64,000 nucleotides of DNA from NCBI RefSeq assembly GCF_020889705.1, contig NZ_JACMYP010000010.1, forward strand, positions 1-64,000. Reading direction: 5' to 3'. Under the pieces are notes generated by a model, which saw only the letters and a list, made by a program, of their open reading frames with translations, was not told where the DNA came from and searched no databases. This DNA comes from Bradyrhizobium altum. GTDB lineage: Bacteria; Pseudomonadota; Alphaproteobacteria; Rhizobiales; Xanthobacteraceae. This document shows positions 15,336 to 24,034 of the stretch, piece by piece (the stretch's first letter is position 1; the number at the start of each line of letters is the position of its first letter). The position numbers and the translations under genes were made by a program.

Positions 15336-15731
15336 TTGATCGCCGCTGCCTACAGCGCACAGGCCGATGCGCCGGATATCGACGCGCAGGCGAAGCGGCG
15401 GCTGGCTGACGAATACGATGTGGCGCAGGCGCGCGGCGAACTACGGAAGCTAGGTGACAACCAAGCCTCTTCCCGTTCGGGAAAACCTGGCCTTCGCGAT
15501 ATCGGAATTTCCGACAAAGGCGTGCTCGACGCCCGCCAAATCCGCGACGCCGAAGCGCGCGATCCGGGCGTCGTTCGACGGACCGTCGACGCCGCCTTGA
15601 AAGCTGGCAAAGAACCGAAAAAGGCGCCGTCCGGAAAGCGACGGCGAAGGCTCGCCCGCCGGCGCCGTCCAATTCAGCGCCCTTGTCCAGCGACGTCCCG
15701 GCGATGCGGTCCAGATCGGCGCCTAGACTAG
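15336..15731 (+). CDS. Phage-type protein fragment (IRDAEARDPG motif)
   Basis: The frame carries RRLADEYDVAQARGELRKLG, RDIGISDKGVLDARQIRDAE and ARDPGVVRRTVDAALKAG. This order resembles phage-associated proteins with a conserved EARQxRDAExxxPG segment. The frame opens only with TTG, and no N-terminal domain is visible, so it may be 5'-truncated. The arginine-rich end after about residue 90 probably reflects a frame change. Confidence 0.45.
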   Translation: MIAAAYSAQADAPDIDAQAKRRLADEYDVAQARGELRKLGDNQASSRSGKPGLRDIGISDKGVLDARQIRDAEARDPGVVRRTVDAALKAGKEPKKAPSGKRRRRLARRRRPIQRPCPATSRRCGPDRRLD

Positions 15732-16013
15732 CGCCCTGGCGCGGGTCGCGTCGCGCTGGATCGATCGTTCGGGCTTCCCCGTCTTGGCGGCTGTGTCTGC
15801 GCTTAAGCGATCCTTCAAGTCGCCAGCTTGGCGAGTTGACCCTCGCCGCGCGCCGCCATGCTTCGTTTCCGGATGCACAGCTTCATAAGCCGCCTTCCGC
15901 TTCGCGATCAGCTTCGCCCGCTGCGCCGGCGTCCGTCACGGCGGATCAGTCAGAGTTTTGACCGGCGGTTAACCGATGTCGCCTAGGCTTTGTACCCAGC
16001 CAGACCCGGAGAC

Positions 16014-16433
16014 GTGGAAGTGTCCTTCCAACTGACCGTCTTGAAAGTGCTGGCCGGCCAGTCCGCCGGGCGGGCCTCCGTTGCCGAAGTCCGGCACGCC
16101 GTCGAAATCCTGATGAACAGCGGCAGAGACTGGACCGATCGCATGAAGCGGTTGGCCGAACATGCGCCCGACCTGAATATCTTCTCGGCCAAGTTCATTC
16201 TTCGCGATGCCGCCGGCTGGGAAATCACGGAGGAGGGGCGACAATTCCTGGCCGCGCTCGAAACGGCGGCCGCCGTTCAAAGGTCACCGCTTCGATCCGT
16301 GGACGATCTGCCAACGACCGAGCCCGCCGCGCCGACGGTGACGGAAGCCGCAAAGTTGTCTGATCCTCCGCGAAGACGCCGTCGTGCTAGGCCGCGATGG
16401 CGAAGCGGGAAGGATCGGCAAGGTCGTCGGTGA
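16014..16433 (+). CDS. Winged-helix-like conserved protein
   Basis: GTG 16014 (or TTG 15990) opens a protein whose first 85 residues are well formed: FQLTVLKVLAGQSAGRASVA, EVRHAVEILMNSGRDWTDRM, LNIFSAKFILRDAAGWEIT, EEGRQFLAAL. This resembles small Bradyrhizobium proteins with a winged-helix fold close to Mrr N-terminal domains. The tail is Pro/Arg-rich and less reliable. Role unknown, possibly DNA binding. Confidence 0.65.
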   Translation: MEVSFQLTVLKVLAGQSAGRASVAEVRHAVEILMNSGRDWTDRMKRLAEHAPDLNIFSAKFILRDAAGWEITEEGRQFLAALETAAAVQRSPLRSVDDLPTTEPAAPTVTEAAKLSDPPRRRRRARPRWRSGKDRQGRR

Positions 16434-16459
16434 ATGTGTACTGTCAGAGACACTCAACC

Positions 16460-16654
16460 TTATCGGCCGTTCGCCGCGGCTCCGGCCGGCGTCACCGAGT
16501 AGACCGTTTCTTGGAGACTATGATTTTGGCTTGATAGCCAGCCGAAGTTCTGCAGTCGCATGCAAGGTCGATGGTCGACGTTCCCTTCGAGCCGAACGGA
16601 GCCGCCACTGTCGATGATCTTCGCAAGAAGCTCGCGATCTGATGCTGCCCGCAT
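16460..16654 (-). CDS. Small conserved winged-helix-like protein
   Basis: A 64-residue protein: MRAASDRELLAKIIDSGGSV, VDHRPCMRLQNFGWLSSQN, LQETVYSVTPAGAAANG. The order helix, sheet hairpin, TPxGxAA is typical of small one-wing proteins in Bradyrhizobium. Its ATG overlaps the stop of the preceding minus-strand gene (TGATG), so the two are coupled. Function unknown. Confidence 0.6.
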   Translation of the reverse strand: MRAASDRELLAKIIDSGGSVRLEGNVDHRPCMRLQNFGWLSSQNHSLQETVYSVTPAGAAANGR

Positions 16655-16833
16655 CAATCGCGGGACACGAGTGCGAAGCCACGTTCGAGCGCTTGTCTGA
16701 ATACGGACTTGAGGCCTTGATCCGCCAAAATTGCTTCGCCCGGCCGGAAGTTGCTGACGACGCGCCATTCGAAGACGGCGCTCGGTTCGGGCAGCTTTGC
16801 AGGATCTAAGGCATAAGCCGTTCGGCCAGGAGC
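16654..16833 (-). CDS. Conserved protein, start unresolved
   Basis: The minus-strand frame ending TGA at 16654 reads YALDPAKLPEPSAVFEWRVV, SNFRPGEAILADQGLKSVF and RQALERGFALVSRD. This looks like the C-terminal part of a conserved rhizobial protein. No ATG lies just before the conserved part, and the upstream extension overlaps a plausible plus-strand gene, so the 5' end given is only approximate. Confidence 0.5.
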   Translation of the reverse strand, partial: APGRTAYALDPAKLPEPSAVFEWRVVSNFRPGEAILADQGLKSVFRQALERGFALVSRD

Positions 16834-17102
16834 TTCGCCATAGGCACCTTGGCGCGAAGGCCATCGAAGCGTCAGGCATCGCTGCCGCGCGCGATCGAGC
16901 GCGCGAAATCCATTCCCTGTTGTCCAAAATTCGGAAGCATCCGCCGCGAACGGTGATTGGCGTGCTGATCCTCGCGCGCGCCGTGACGCTTTTCGAAGAG
17001 GCGCAGCGGGGCAACTATGACGGCGGCGAACAGGGGCGGGGTCTGCTCCTCGGCCGAGAGCTTGCCGATGCGGTGCTCCGCGTCGCGGGTGCAACGGCGT
17101 AA
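16797..17102 (+). CDS. Helical hypothetical protein
   Basis: The frame shows IEASGIAAARDRAREIHSLL, SKIRKHPPRTVIGVLILARA and VTLFEEAQRGNYDGGEQGRG, then LLLGRELADAVLRVAG. The last 75 residues are convincing; the first 25 overlap the minus-strand gene and may not be translated. Only TTG at 16797 is available as start. Unknown function, in phage-like surroundings. Confidence 0.45.
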   Translation: MQDLRHKPFGQELRHRHLGAKAIEASGIAAARDRAREIHSLLSKIRKHPPRTVIGVLILARAVTLFEEAQRGNYDGGEQGRGLLLGRELADAVLRVAGATA

Positions 17103-17210
17103 CCTCCACCGGCCGGCGGCTTCGGCCGCCGCCCAAGGAACGGGCGCGGCCATTGACTATGAAATATTCGAAGTGACCCCAGCGCGACCGCATCGTTCGA
17201 AGATCAAAAA

Positions 17211-17465
17211 CTAGGACGGTTCACGCTTCGGAGCAGTCGCTGCAGTACTGTAGGTCTTCGCGAAGACGGCCGCGTCCTGCGCCGCTCTGATTTCACGAGC
17301 GGTCTTCAGTGCCCGACGTAGAAACGGGTCTTCAGTTTCCTTCGTCAAAGTTATCAGCTTGTTGCAATTGTGGCAGTTGACTTGCAGGCCGTCGCGAATT
17401 CGATTGGCCTTCTCTCTGAAAACGCGCGTGCAGGCTGGGCAACGAATTTTGACTTTGTCATCCAT
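17211..17465 (-). CDS. Zinc-finger-like small protein (two CxxC)
   Basis: An 84-residue protein with IRCPACTRVFREKANR and LQVNCHNCNKLITLT: two CxxC knuckles 20 residues apart, the zinc-ribbon pattern of MJ0042-type fingers. A basic helical C-terminus follows (RRALKTAREIRAAQDA). Probably nucleic-acid or protein binding. ATG 17465 begins MDDKVKIRC. Confidence 0.7.
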   Translation of the reverse strand: MDDKVKIRCPACTRVFREKANRIRDGLQVNCHNCNKLITLTKETEDPFLRRALKTAREIRAAQDAAVFAKTYSTAATAPKREPS

Positions 17466-17618
17466 CGATTTTGCGCCCTGTGCCTGATTAAATCCTAAAA
17501 GAATGGCGCATCTGAGCCGTCATCCGGCCAATCGCGTCAGTGTATTTGGCTCCTGCGAAATGCTGATCTGCAACGTACAAGCCCGTGGCCAAAATTGCCG
17601 CAATGAGAAGTGTTCGGA

Positions 17619-17807
17619 TCATGAGGTTGGCTGCAGCGTTTGCGGAACGCCGTATACCGGGACGCGCTTATTTTCGTGCTCAACGAGATCAAGCACGTTC
17701 TTGCAGACCGGACACTCGAACGACCTAAGCTGATAGCGCTCCGCAATAGGCGAAAGCCTGATCAACTTCCGTTCTACCTGACAGAGAAGACAAACAGCGA
17801 GCAGCAT
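17619..17807 (-). CDS. Small CxxC protein
   Basis: From ATG 17807: MLLAVCLLCQVERKLIRLSP, then SFECPVCKNVLDLVEHE. Two CxxC pairs suggest a zinc-binding ribbon. The longer frame starting at 17939 adds unlike sequence and is rejected. Unknown role. Confidence 0.55.
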   Translation of the reverse strand: MLLAVCLLCQVERKLIRLSPIAERYQLRSFECPVCKNVLDLVEHENKRVPVYGVPQTLQPTS

Positions 17808-18170
17808 GTTGGTCGTGAGTTGCTTCGATAATGCGTTGGTACTTGAAAAAAGGTGCGCCGTTTTGGGCGTCGTTGGCCATGACCGCAAGGCAGCCCTGCC
17901 GTAATGTGACCCGCCGCGCTGAGAACGTGACGGGGTCACTTCACAACAAAGTCAGGGCCGGGCAAGTGGTCCAGACCACCGAACGGTATTTCTGATGCCC
18001 TAATAAATTCTTACTCGCCGATCAGTTCTGCGATTCCGGCGGTGTTGCATCGTTTAGCACCGCGTCTGGCGGGGAATTAGTATTCTGAGCCGTTTGAGTA
18101 TTTCTGAATGAGAACAATAATTTACGCGAATAACGTAGGATATAGAAGTCCATCCCCGCCCGTCGTAGTT

Positions 18171-18262
18171 GTTACTCATCACCGCGCAGTCCCTCGGTAT
18201 CCATCGGTGATGAGAACGCTGTCACCGCGCTCCCGCCTTCTTCCAGCGGAAAGGAGCGCGCT
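18171..18262 (+). promoter_or_regulatory. Conserved 5' leader RNA, copy B
   Basis: The best-formed copy. CTCATCACCG (18175-18184) pairs perfectly over 10 bp with CGGTGATGAG (18205-18214). CGGTGA of the second arm can instead pair with TCACCG (18222-18227). CGCGCTCC (18226-18233) pairs over 8 bp with GGAGCGCG (18253-18260), which contains the Shine-Dalgarno AAGGAG placed 6 nt before the GTG start. TCACCG and CGCGCTCC overlap by two bases, so the hairpins compete. No clear EcfG motif was found upstream of this copy. Confidence 0.65.
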
Positions 18263-18535
18263 GTGATCAAGCGTCGCAATCGAACCAAGCATACGAAGAC
18301 ATTCGAAGAGAGATTGGCCGACGAGGCCGCGCGCTTCAGGGAAGCTGCGGCTGAACTCCCGCCGTGCACTCAGCGAGAGCTATATCTTCGTCGAGCCCGT
18401 CAGGCCGAAACGGCAGCCCATATCAACGAGTGGCTGAGGTCGCCCGGGCTACAGCCGCCTAAGGCGATTCAGAAAGAGCATGTCGCCCGAATGGTGAAGG
18501 TTAGCCGAGAAGGCGATCTCAATGGCCAAGGTTAA
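18263..18535 (+). CDS. Small EWLxSPGLQP-family protein (copy B)
   Basis: A 90-residue member with GTG start at 18263, placed after AAGGAG. It reads MIKRRNRTKHTKTFEERLAD, EAARFREAAAELPPCTQREL and ARQAETAAHINEWL-RSPGLQPP. It has an extra 20-residue C-terminal tail compared with copies A, C and D. The leader before it can sequester the ribosome-binding site. A small basic ORF starts inside its last codons (18522). Confidence 0.78.
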   Translation: MIKRRNRTKHTKTFEERLADEAARFREAAAELPPCTQRELYLRRARQAETAAHINEWLRSPGLQPPKAIQKEHVARMVKVSREGDLNGQG

Positions 18536-18707
18536 AAATCCCGGCGAGCCCGCCGGAAAGGGCGAAGTCTCGCACGACCAGTTGAATGATTGGCAGCACA
18601 AAGACTCGGTTCGCCCGAGCGAGCGCGAGGCACGGCGCGACAAGCCGGATGGAAAAAGGCAGGCCGGACGAGCAGGGCCTGCTGATCGGCGAAGCAGACG
18701 AAGATGA
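18522..18707 (+). CDS. Small basic protein overlapping copy B
   Basis: ATG 18522 overlaps the end of the copy B gene by 14 bases. It reads MAKVKNPGEPAGKGEVSHDQ, LNDWQHKDSVRPSERE, followed by an Arg-rich end. The first half looks real; the tail may result from a frameshift. Coupled translation with copy B is likely if it is expressed. Confidence 0.4.
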   Translation: MAKVKNPGEPAGKGEVSHDQLNDWQHKDSVRPSEREARRDKPDGKRQAGRAGPADRRSRRR

Positions 18708-18817
18708 CGTTGGAAGTGTTCGAACAGCACCGAGTCAAGATGGGGGACGACATTTTCGGCGAACTGGTGCTGTGCATGAGCGAGGAGGCGAAGCGCCCGG
18801 CGGAGACGCTGCAATGA
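18704..18817 (+). CDS. Possible 37-residue protein
   Basis: ATG 18704: MTLEVFEQHRVKMGDDIFGE, LVLCMSEEAKRPAETLQ. The acidic amphipathic composition is plausible. It starts within the last codons of the 18522 frame. No family recognised. Confidence 0.3.
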   Translation: MTLEVFEQHRVKMGDDIFGELVLCMSEEAKRPAETLQ

Positions 18818-18827
18818 CGGCCGGCGC

Positions 18828-19091
18828 TCACCAATCGAATTGCACCAAATACCGCTCCTTCAACCTGTTAGTTATGGCTGTAACAGCATACTGGACGCGA
18901 TCGAGATCCGCTCCGTCGCGGACGGTTGCTACGAGTGCCCAGTCCTCGCCGGTCTGCTCGACTTCGACATGTGTGACGAACTCTCCGCCAGCGAAGCTGC
19001 GAATTTCGCGCAGTGCCATGAGCTGAAGATGCTTCGCGGATATCAAGGTGTTGGGCACCGGGTTGCTCCTTGGCGTCTGGCTCGGATTCAA
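18828..19091 (-). CDS. Conserved small alpha/beta protein
   Basis: An 87-residue frame with REIRSFAGGEFVTHVEVEQT, GEDWALVATVRDGADLDRVQ and YAVTAITNRLKERYLV. The strand-helix pattern matches a conserved small Bradyrhizobium protein. The start may be ATG 19091 or one of the later methionines near LQLMALREI. Unknown function. Confidence 0.6.
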   Translation of the reverse strand: MNPSQTPRSNPVPNTLISAKHLQLMALREIRSFAGGEFVTHVEVEQTGEDWALVATVRDGADLDRVQYAVTAITNRLKERYLVQFDW

Positions 19092-19825
19092 CCAGAGTCG
19101 TGCGGCGCCGTTCCTATGCCGGCATTAAGCCTCCAGGTGGGACGCTTCCAATGATCCCCAAGCAGCAGCATTCGGCCCTCAAGTTTGTATCAAGTGTGGG
19201 ATTGTGGTTCTCGACGCGCTCGGAGTGTCGAATAAAGAACTCGCACACCAGATTTGCCCGACGCAAGCTGAGCCATCTCCGAGAACACGAGCGGGCGGAG
19301 TTTCGATTTCCGTCGCCGATGCCCGCCGTGCACGCGATGTCGGGCGTCGCGGTCCAAGCCGCTTCGTGTCGAAAAGCGACTGACGGATGGTCGAGCATGG
19401 GGGTGTAACCAAGGACCGCAATGTCTCCCCGACGCGCCCGCTTATTATTCGCTGAATCTATAAGCTCCCGGTCCGCTCTCCTGGTGAAGCAGAGCTTGGC
19501 GGTTGCCAGCGGCAGGTTTCCTAACTCGCTGGCGATTCGGCCTCTTTCAGCTAGTCGCCGTCGGATATGGCTTGAAGCCCGGCGAACATAGGCGCCGGCT
19601 AATCCCCCGGATCAGAAGGAAAGGCGCGCAATAGTCGCGCGAATGTCAGAGCATGTATTGTTCACTTGATCAAATTCCGCGCGAATGTCGGCTTGCAACG
19701 CCTCACTTCGCGCAGCCTGATATCGGCAACTGTTTAGCGTCAAGATCGTGTGCGGGTCCGTGCGCGTGGCTAAAGGTTGAAGAACTTCGGAAAACGGCAC
19801 TTGCATCAAAACGGTTCGCTGCTCG
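19092..19825. other. Gene-poor stretch upstream of truncated kinase
   Basis: One frame on the plus strand (about 19127-19384) has VCIKCGIVVLDALGVSNKEL, which could be a fragment, but it has no start codon. The last 45 bases continue the kinase frame upstream of its ATG back to a TGA at 19778-19780. No other feature is seen. Confidence 0.35.
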
Positions 19826-21517
19826 ATGCAGGTGAAACCGGCAGATGACCACGACGATCATGGGTCGGGTACCGCGGTGGTTTTGTTCATAGAGGGCGAG
19901 GCGGTCGACCTCGCCATCGAAGGATCTTTCCCGAAGAACGGCGCCGCCAGCGAAACCGTCGCTCGGCTGCGCGAGGAGCTTCAGCAGACCCAGGCGCAGC
20001 TGCGGACAACCCGGGAGGAATCCGATGGCGCCAACGAGGAATTGCGCGCGGCCAACGAGGAACTGCAATCCATCAACGAGGAATATCGGTCCACATCGGA
20101 AGAGCTGGAGACCAGCAAGGAAGAGTTGCAATCGATCAACGAAGAATTGCAGACCGTCAACAGCGAGCTCAAGCTGAAGCTGGAGGCCGTATCGCGCGCG
20201 CACAGTGACCTCCAGAACCTGATGGCGGCAACCGATTTCGGAGCACTGTTTCTCGGCTCGAGCCTGCGCATCAAGCGTTTCACGCGGCAGGTAACTGAGT
20301 TGTTCAGCATCACGCCGAGCGATGAAGGCCGCCCGATCTCGGACTTCGCGCATCAGTTGGAATACGAGAGCCTGGTCAGTGACGCGCGTGCGGTGATCAG
20401 CAACCTTGCTCCTATCCAGCATGAAATCCGCAGCCGCGACGAGCGCTGGTATGTCGTCCGCCTGCGCCCGTATCGAACCGTCGACGACAAGATCGACGGT
20501 GTCGTGCTCACCTTCGTGGACACGACGGATCGCCGTCACGCGGAAGATGCCCTCAAGGTCAGCGAGCGTCGGCTTTACCAGCAGACGCAACTCGTCGATC
20601 TCTCGCGGGATCCAATTTTCACCTGGGATTTCGACGGCACCATCATCGAGTGGAACCGCGGAAGCGAACAGCTTTACGGCTATAGCCGCGATGAGGCGAT
20701 TGGAAAACGAAAGGACCTGCTGCTGGGCACGATCGTTCCCGGGAGCTCGTTCGCCGAGTTGCGGACCAAGTTGCTCGGCGAAGGCCATTGGAACGGCGAA
20801 CTGAACGACAGAACCAAGGACGGCCGGCAGTTGATCATTGAAAGCCGCATCATCCTCGAAACAATCGACGGTCGACGGCTTGCCCTGGAAAGCACACGCG
20901 ATGTGACCGAACGCAAGGCGTGGGACGAGCAACAAAAATTGCTGCTTGGCGAATTGACGCACCGCGTCAAGAATACCCTGACGGTTGTCCAGTCGATCGC
21001 GCATCAGACCCGGCGCTACAGCAAATCGTACGATGAATTCACCGATCGACTGGATGGCCGCCTTACCGCGTTATCCAAGGCCCATTCACTGCTGGTGGAC
21101 TCCGACTGGAAGGGGGCCGATCTCGCATCATTGGCTCGCACGCAACTTGAACCCTATATTGCTGACAATCCTAGCCGGGTTAGGATCGCAGACGAACCGG
21201 TCTCTTTGCCTTCCGATTTGGCTACGCCGTTCGGATTGGTCTTCCATGAACTGGCCACCAATGCCACCAAGTGCGGCGCATTCTCACGGCAAGCTGGTAT
21301 CGTGGATCTGAGCTGGACGTTGCACAAGCGGGATAAGGATCGGTTACTGACGTTGGTTTGGCGTGAAAGCGGTGGTCCGCCGATTGCGGTCTCGAATGTT
21401 ACCGGTTTCGGAACGATATTGATCGAGAGGGCGATTCCCAACGCTATGGTCCGCCGTGAATTCGGCTCTGACGGAATGGTCTGCACGATCGATGTGCCCC
21501 TCCCGAAGACTAGCTGA
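19826..21517 (+). CDS. PAS/HWE histidine kinase, 5'-truncated CheB-CheR-type fusion
   Basis: A 563-residue protein. Residues 45-130 are a long coiled coil with repeated ANEELQSINEEY-like heptads, typical of CheB/CheR/PAS fusion proteins. Then follow a PAS_10-like domain (SLRIKRFTRQVTELFSITPS), a second PAS (DLSRDPIFTWDFDGTIIEWN) and an HWE-type kinase with H-box LLGELTHRVKNTLTVVQ and ATP-binding FHELATNATKCGAFS. The CheB esterase and CheR methyltransferase normally preceding the coiled coil are absent. Family-like sequence extends a little upstream of the ATG, so the gene was probably truncated; the kinase half may still work. Confidence 0.75.
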   Translation: MQVKPADDHDDHGSGTAVVLFIEGEAVDLAIEGSFPKNGAASETVARLREELQQTQAQLRTTREESDGANEELRAANEELQSINEEYRSTSEELETSKEELQSINEELQTVNSELKLKLEAVSRAHSDLQNLMAATDFGALFLGSSLRIKRFTRQVTELFSITPSDEGRPISDFAHQLEYESLVSDARAVISNLAPIQHEIRSRDERWYVVRLRPYRTVDDKIDGVVLTFVDTTDRRHAEDALKVSERRLYQQTQLVDLSRDPIFTWDFDGTIIEWNRGSEQLYGYSRDEAIGKRKDLLLGTIVPGSSFAELRTKLLGEGHWNGELNDRTKDGRQLIIESRIILETIDGRRLALESTRDVTERKAWDEQQKLLLGELTHRVKNTLTVVQSIAHQTRRYSKSYDEFTDRLDGRLTALSKAHSLLVDSDWKGADLASLARTQLEPYIADNPSRVRIADEPVSLPSDLATPFGLVFHELATNATKCGAFSRQAGIVDLSWTLHKRDKDRLLTLVWRESGGPPIAVSNVTGFGTILIERAIPNAMVRREFGSDGMVCTIDVPLPKTS

Positions 21518-21636
21518 CCAATCCCTCAGGCGCTCTGAGTTTGACGCGCCGTTACTCGGTATCGTTTCCGTTTGGGTCACAAGCAAAGCAACGGGGTAAC
21601 GGCAGGCGTCCGACCGCCGATCGTTTGCTTCGCGGA

Positions 21637-22176
21637 CTATTTGCGGTTCTTGTCGAGCGCCTGGGCCATTTCGAGGTGATGCTGAAGGTGCGGCAAAGTC
21701 TTGCCGGCCCAATCCTTGAGCTTAGGATTCTCGCCGCCTTTGGCGTAGCGCTCAAAGAGAGAGACGGCATCCTTATGTGCGCTGACCTGCATCGGATCAT
21801 ACTCCGAAGCGAAGTCCTCGGCCTTGGTATCATTCAACTTGTCGACTTTCCTCTGCGAGGAGTTGTCGAGCGCAGTCGGAAGCTCAGCCTTCACGTCGCC
21901 ACCTGTGACGAGCGCCTTCAACTCCGAGCTCGTCTTGGTATGATCCGTGACCATCTGCTCGGCAAATTTCTTTTCATCCCTATTGCCCTTGGCCAGCGCA
22001 ATCTTGGCGGCCGCAATCTCGGTCATGTCGCTGATGGCTGCTTCTTTCACGAAGTCCTCGGTCTTCGGCGTGATGCCGAGCGCCGAATTGACGCCGGTCT
22101 TTTCGCTGGCCGATTGCGCCAACGTTGCGTTCGAAAGCAGGCAGAGGCCCGCGGCGATAGCGGCAATACTTTTCAT
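21637..22176 (-). CDS. DUF4142 exported protein
   Basis: A 179-residue protein. Signal peptide MKSIAAIAAGLCLLSNATLA is followed by a DUF4142 helical bundle: DFVKEAAISDMTEIAAAKIA, KKFAEQMVTDHTKTSSELKA, DAVSLFERYAKGGENPKL and KTLPHLQHHLEMAQAL. The domain resembles ferritin-like four-helix bundles. An EcfG-type promoter lies 50 bases upstream, with GGGAG before the ATG, which fits the stress association of this family. Confidence 0.88.
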   Translation of the reverse strand: MKSIAAIAAGLCLLSNATLAQSASEKTGVNSALGITPKTEDFVKEAAISDMTEIAAAKIALAKGNRDEKKFAEQMVTDHTKTSSELKALVTGGDVKAELPTALDNSSQRKVDKLNDTKAEDFASEYDPMQVSAHKDAVSLFERYAKGGENPKLKDWAGKTLPHLQHHLEMAQALDKNRK

Positions 22177-22225
22177 GATTCACTCCCGGCTGCGCCCGGC
22201 AAGGCGCCAGGTCATTCGCTCACCT

Positions 22226-22250
22226 AACGGTGAACGAAGAAGCCGGTTCC
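22226..22250 (-). promoter_or_regulatory. EcfG-type stress promoter of DUF4142 gene
   Basis: On the minus strand GGAAC, 16 nt, CGTT, 50 bases before the ATG at 22176. Confidence 0.65.
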
Positions 22251-22271
22251 AATAGCGCCCTTTGTGAGTGG

Positions 22272-23675
22272 CTATCGCCGGGAGGCGAGGGTTGGCCCTT
22301 GTGTCCCCGCTTGATCGGAGGGACCGCTCTGCAGCGCCGCTCGCCTTTCGGCGACGGCATGATCGAACAGTTCGAGGACCAGACCGAGTGCGGCCATGTC
22401 CTCCTGTTCAATAGCTCCATCATCGTAGCACTTGAGGCTTTGGCCGATGATCGCATCGACTTCGCGTTGGCATGTCAGCAGGTCCTTTTCGGAACGAGCT
22501 TCTCGAACGTCCGACACCACGGCAAGAATCTGGTTGCGATGGCTGGTGTAGTCGTCCCGTTCGTCCCGGTTCAGATAGCGACGCAGCCAGGCGGCGGCCG
22601 AACCGATACCGGAAAGAAGAAGCAAGGCGAACCAGAAGTAGTCACTGTACTTGTCCAGAAAGGTACGCTCGGTGCCGTTGATGACCGCTGCAGCGCCTCG
22701 GTGCACGGACGGCTCCGCCTCCTTCTCCGTCTCGGGCTTCGTGATATGTGCGGCGCCGGCGACACGTTGCGTGATCGTGTCGCGCACCGCGAAAAGCTGA
22801 CGGTAGAAGGCCGCCGCCTTGGCTTCGGACAGTTCTTTTCTGCCCAGGATGAGATGGTTGACGCTGATGGTGTCGACCTTGTCCTCCGGCCAGGCCGGGT
22901 TGGCGTTGAAGACGCTGCCGGGGATCTCCTCGGCTTCGTATCGGGGGTGCCTCAGGGCGATGGCCTCGGACGCTTCGACCGGAAGAAACTTCGGCGCTCC
23001 GCGCGATCGGGAAGTCGCGGCAATGGCCGTGGCCGTGATCTTGCTGTCGAGTGGACCGACGGCGAGATACGCGTCGAGTGTGGTGTCTTGAGCAAGCTTT
23101 TCGATCTCTTCGGTCCCGAATTGAGCCGTGGCGACCTTGTCGGGCTGCACGCCTGAGCCCTCTAGAATTGCCCGCAGGAGCGCGACGTTGGCGCCGGTGC
23201 TTCCGATGATGCCGACCTTATGCCCCGCCAGATCGGCGATCTCTGCGATCTTGGCCCCTGCCTTTTTCTTGGAATCCTTGCCGGGTCGGCCGGAGGGCGA
23301 CCACAGGACGACGTAATTTTTACGCAGGATGGCGAGCGTCTGCGCGTCGGCTGGCATGGCAAGATCGCCCCGGCCGACCGCCAGGTCGGTTTTGCCGGCG
23401 CCCATGAGGGCGAGGGCTTCGGCCGCTCCTGCGGTCGTGATCGGCGAGATCCTGACCGTCCTGCTTTCCTCGTCGAAGGCCTCGGCCATCGCCTGGACCA
23501 CCTGGTGGTCCTCGCTACCTGAGGGTCCAACGGCGATCCGCAGGGTCTCGGGTTGCAGGACGTAAAAGAGGGCCGCCGCTGCAACGCCGAAGGTTACGAA
23601 TCCCAAAGCTAACACGATCAGGAGCCTTCGTTGGCGTCGATCGGGAGCACTTCTGACTGCATCGGGCGGTGGCAT
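22272..23675 (-). CDS. TAXI-family TRAP-type substrate-binding protein, membrane anchored
   Basis: From ATG 23675 the protein has an N-terminal membrane anchor (RRLLIVLALGFVTFGVAAAA), then a TAXI solute-binding domain: ETLRIAVGPSGSEDHQVVQA, KTDLAVGRGDLAMPADAQ, AGHKVGIIGSTGANVALLRA. A second membrane helix follows (FWFALLLLSGIGSAAAWL), then a cytoplasmic coiled segment. No TRAP permease is nearby, so it may be a receptor rather than a transporter component. The longer frame to 24041 has no family features. An EcfG-like motif lies 63-87 bases upstream of the ATG. Confidence 0.8.
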   Translation of the reverse strand: MPPPDAVRSAPDRRQRRLLIVLALGFVTFGVAAAALFYVLQPETLRIAVGPSGSEDHQVVQAMAEAFDEESRTVRISPITTAGAAEALALMGAGKTDLAVGRGDLAMPADAQTLAILRKNYVVLWSPSGRPGKDSKKKAGAKIAEIADLAGHKVGIIGSTGANVALLRAILEGSGVQPDKVATAQFGTEEIEKLAQDTTLDAYLAVGPLDSKITATAIAATSRSRGAPKFLPVEASEAIALRHPRYEAEEIPGSVFNANPAWPEDKVDTISVNHLILGRKELSEAKAAAFYRQLFAVRDTITQRVAGAAHITKPETEKEAEPSVHRGAAAVINGTERTFLDKYSDYFWFALLLLSGIGSAAAWLRRYLNRDERDDYTSHRNQILAVVSDVREARSEKDLLTCQREVDAIIGQSLKCYDDGAIEQEDMAALGLVLELFDHAVAERRAALQSGPSDQAGTQGPTLASRR

Positions 23676-23737
23676 CAGCGGACTCTCCGTGAACAAGCGT
23701 CGCCTGGGAGCGCAAGAGCGTCGCCGGAAGCTTGGCG

Positions 23738-23762
23738 AACCGGCGCCAGGCCGGAATGTTCC
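23738..23762 (-). promoter_or_regulatory. EcfG-like promoter of TAXI gene
   Basis: On the minus strand GGAAC, 16 nt, GGTT: one base differs from CGTT. Confidence 0.4.
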
Positions 23763-24034
23763 GCCGCATGCAAGGACGTCGTTGGTGGGCAGGAACCTTG
23801 CCAGCACTCGAGGGTTCTCGATGCTGCCGCATGTAGACATGGACAAGCTTCTATTGACGGCTGCGATGGCGGCGATGATCAGGTGAAGCCGTCGATGAGA
23901 GAGCCCGAACGCGGCTTGCCTTTGATCGGCACGACCCGTTTTCCGGCGGAGGGTGGTGAGCAAAAAGTCTCGGCTGGCCGCGACGAAAAAAGGCCGCGCT
24001 TCCTCGCGGCCTCCATTATGCAGTTGGTCCTGTC

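Noticed and set aside
18121-18171. EcfG promoter before leader B
   Set aside because: No GGAAC with a CGTT at 16-17 bases was found; the best alternatives differ at two or more key bases.
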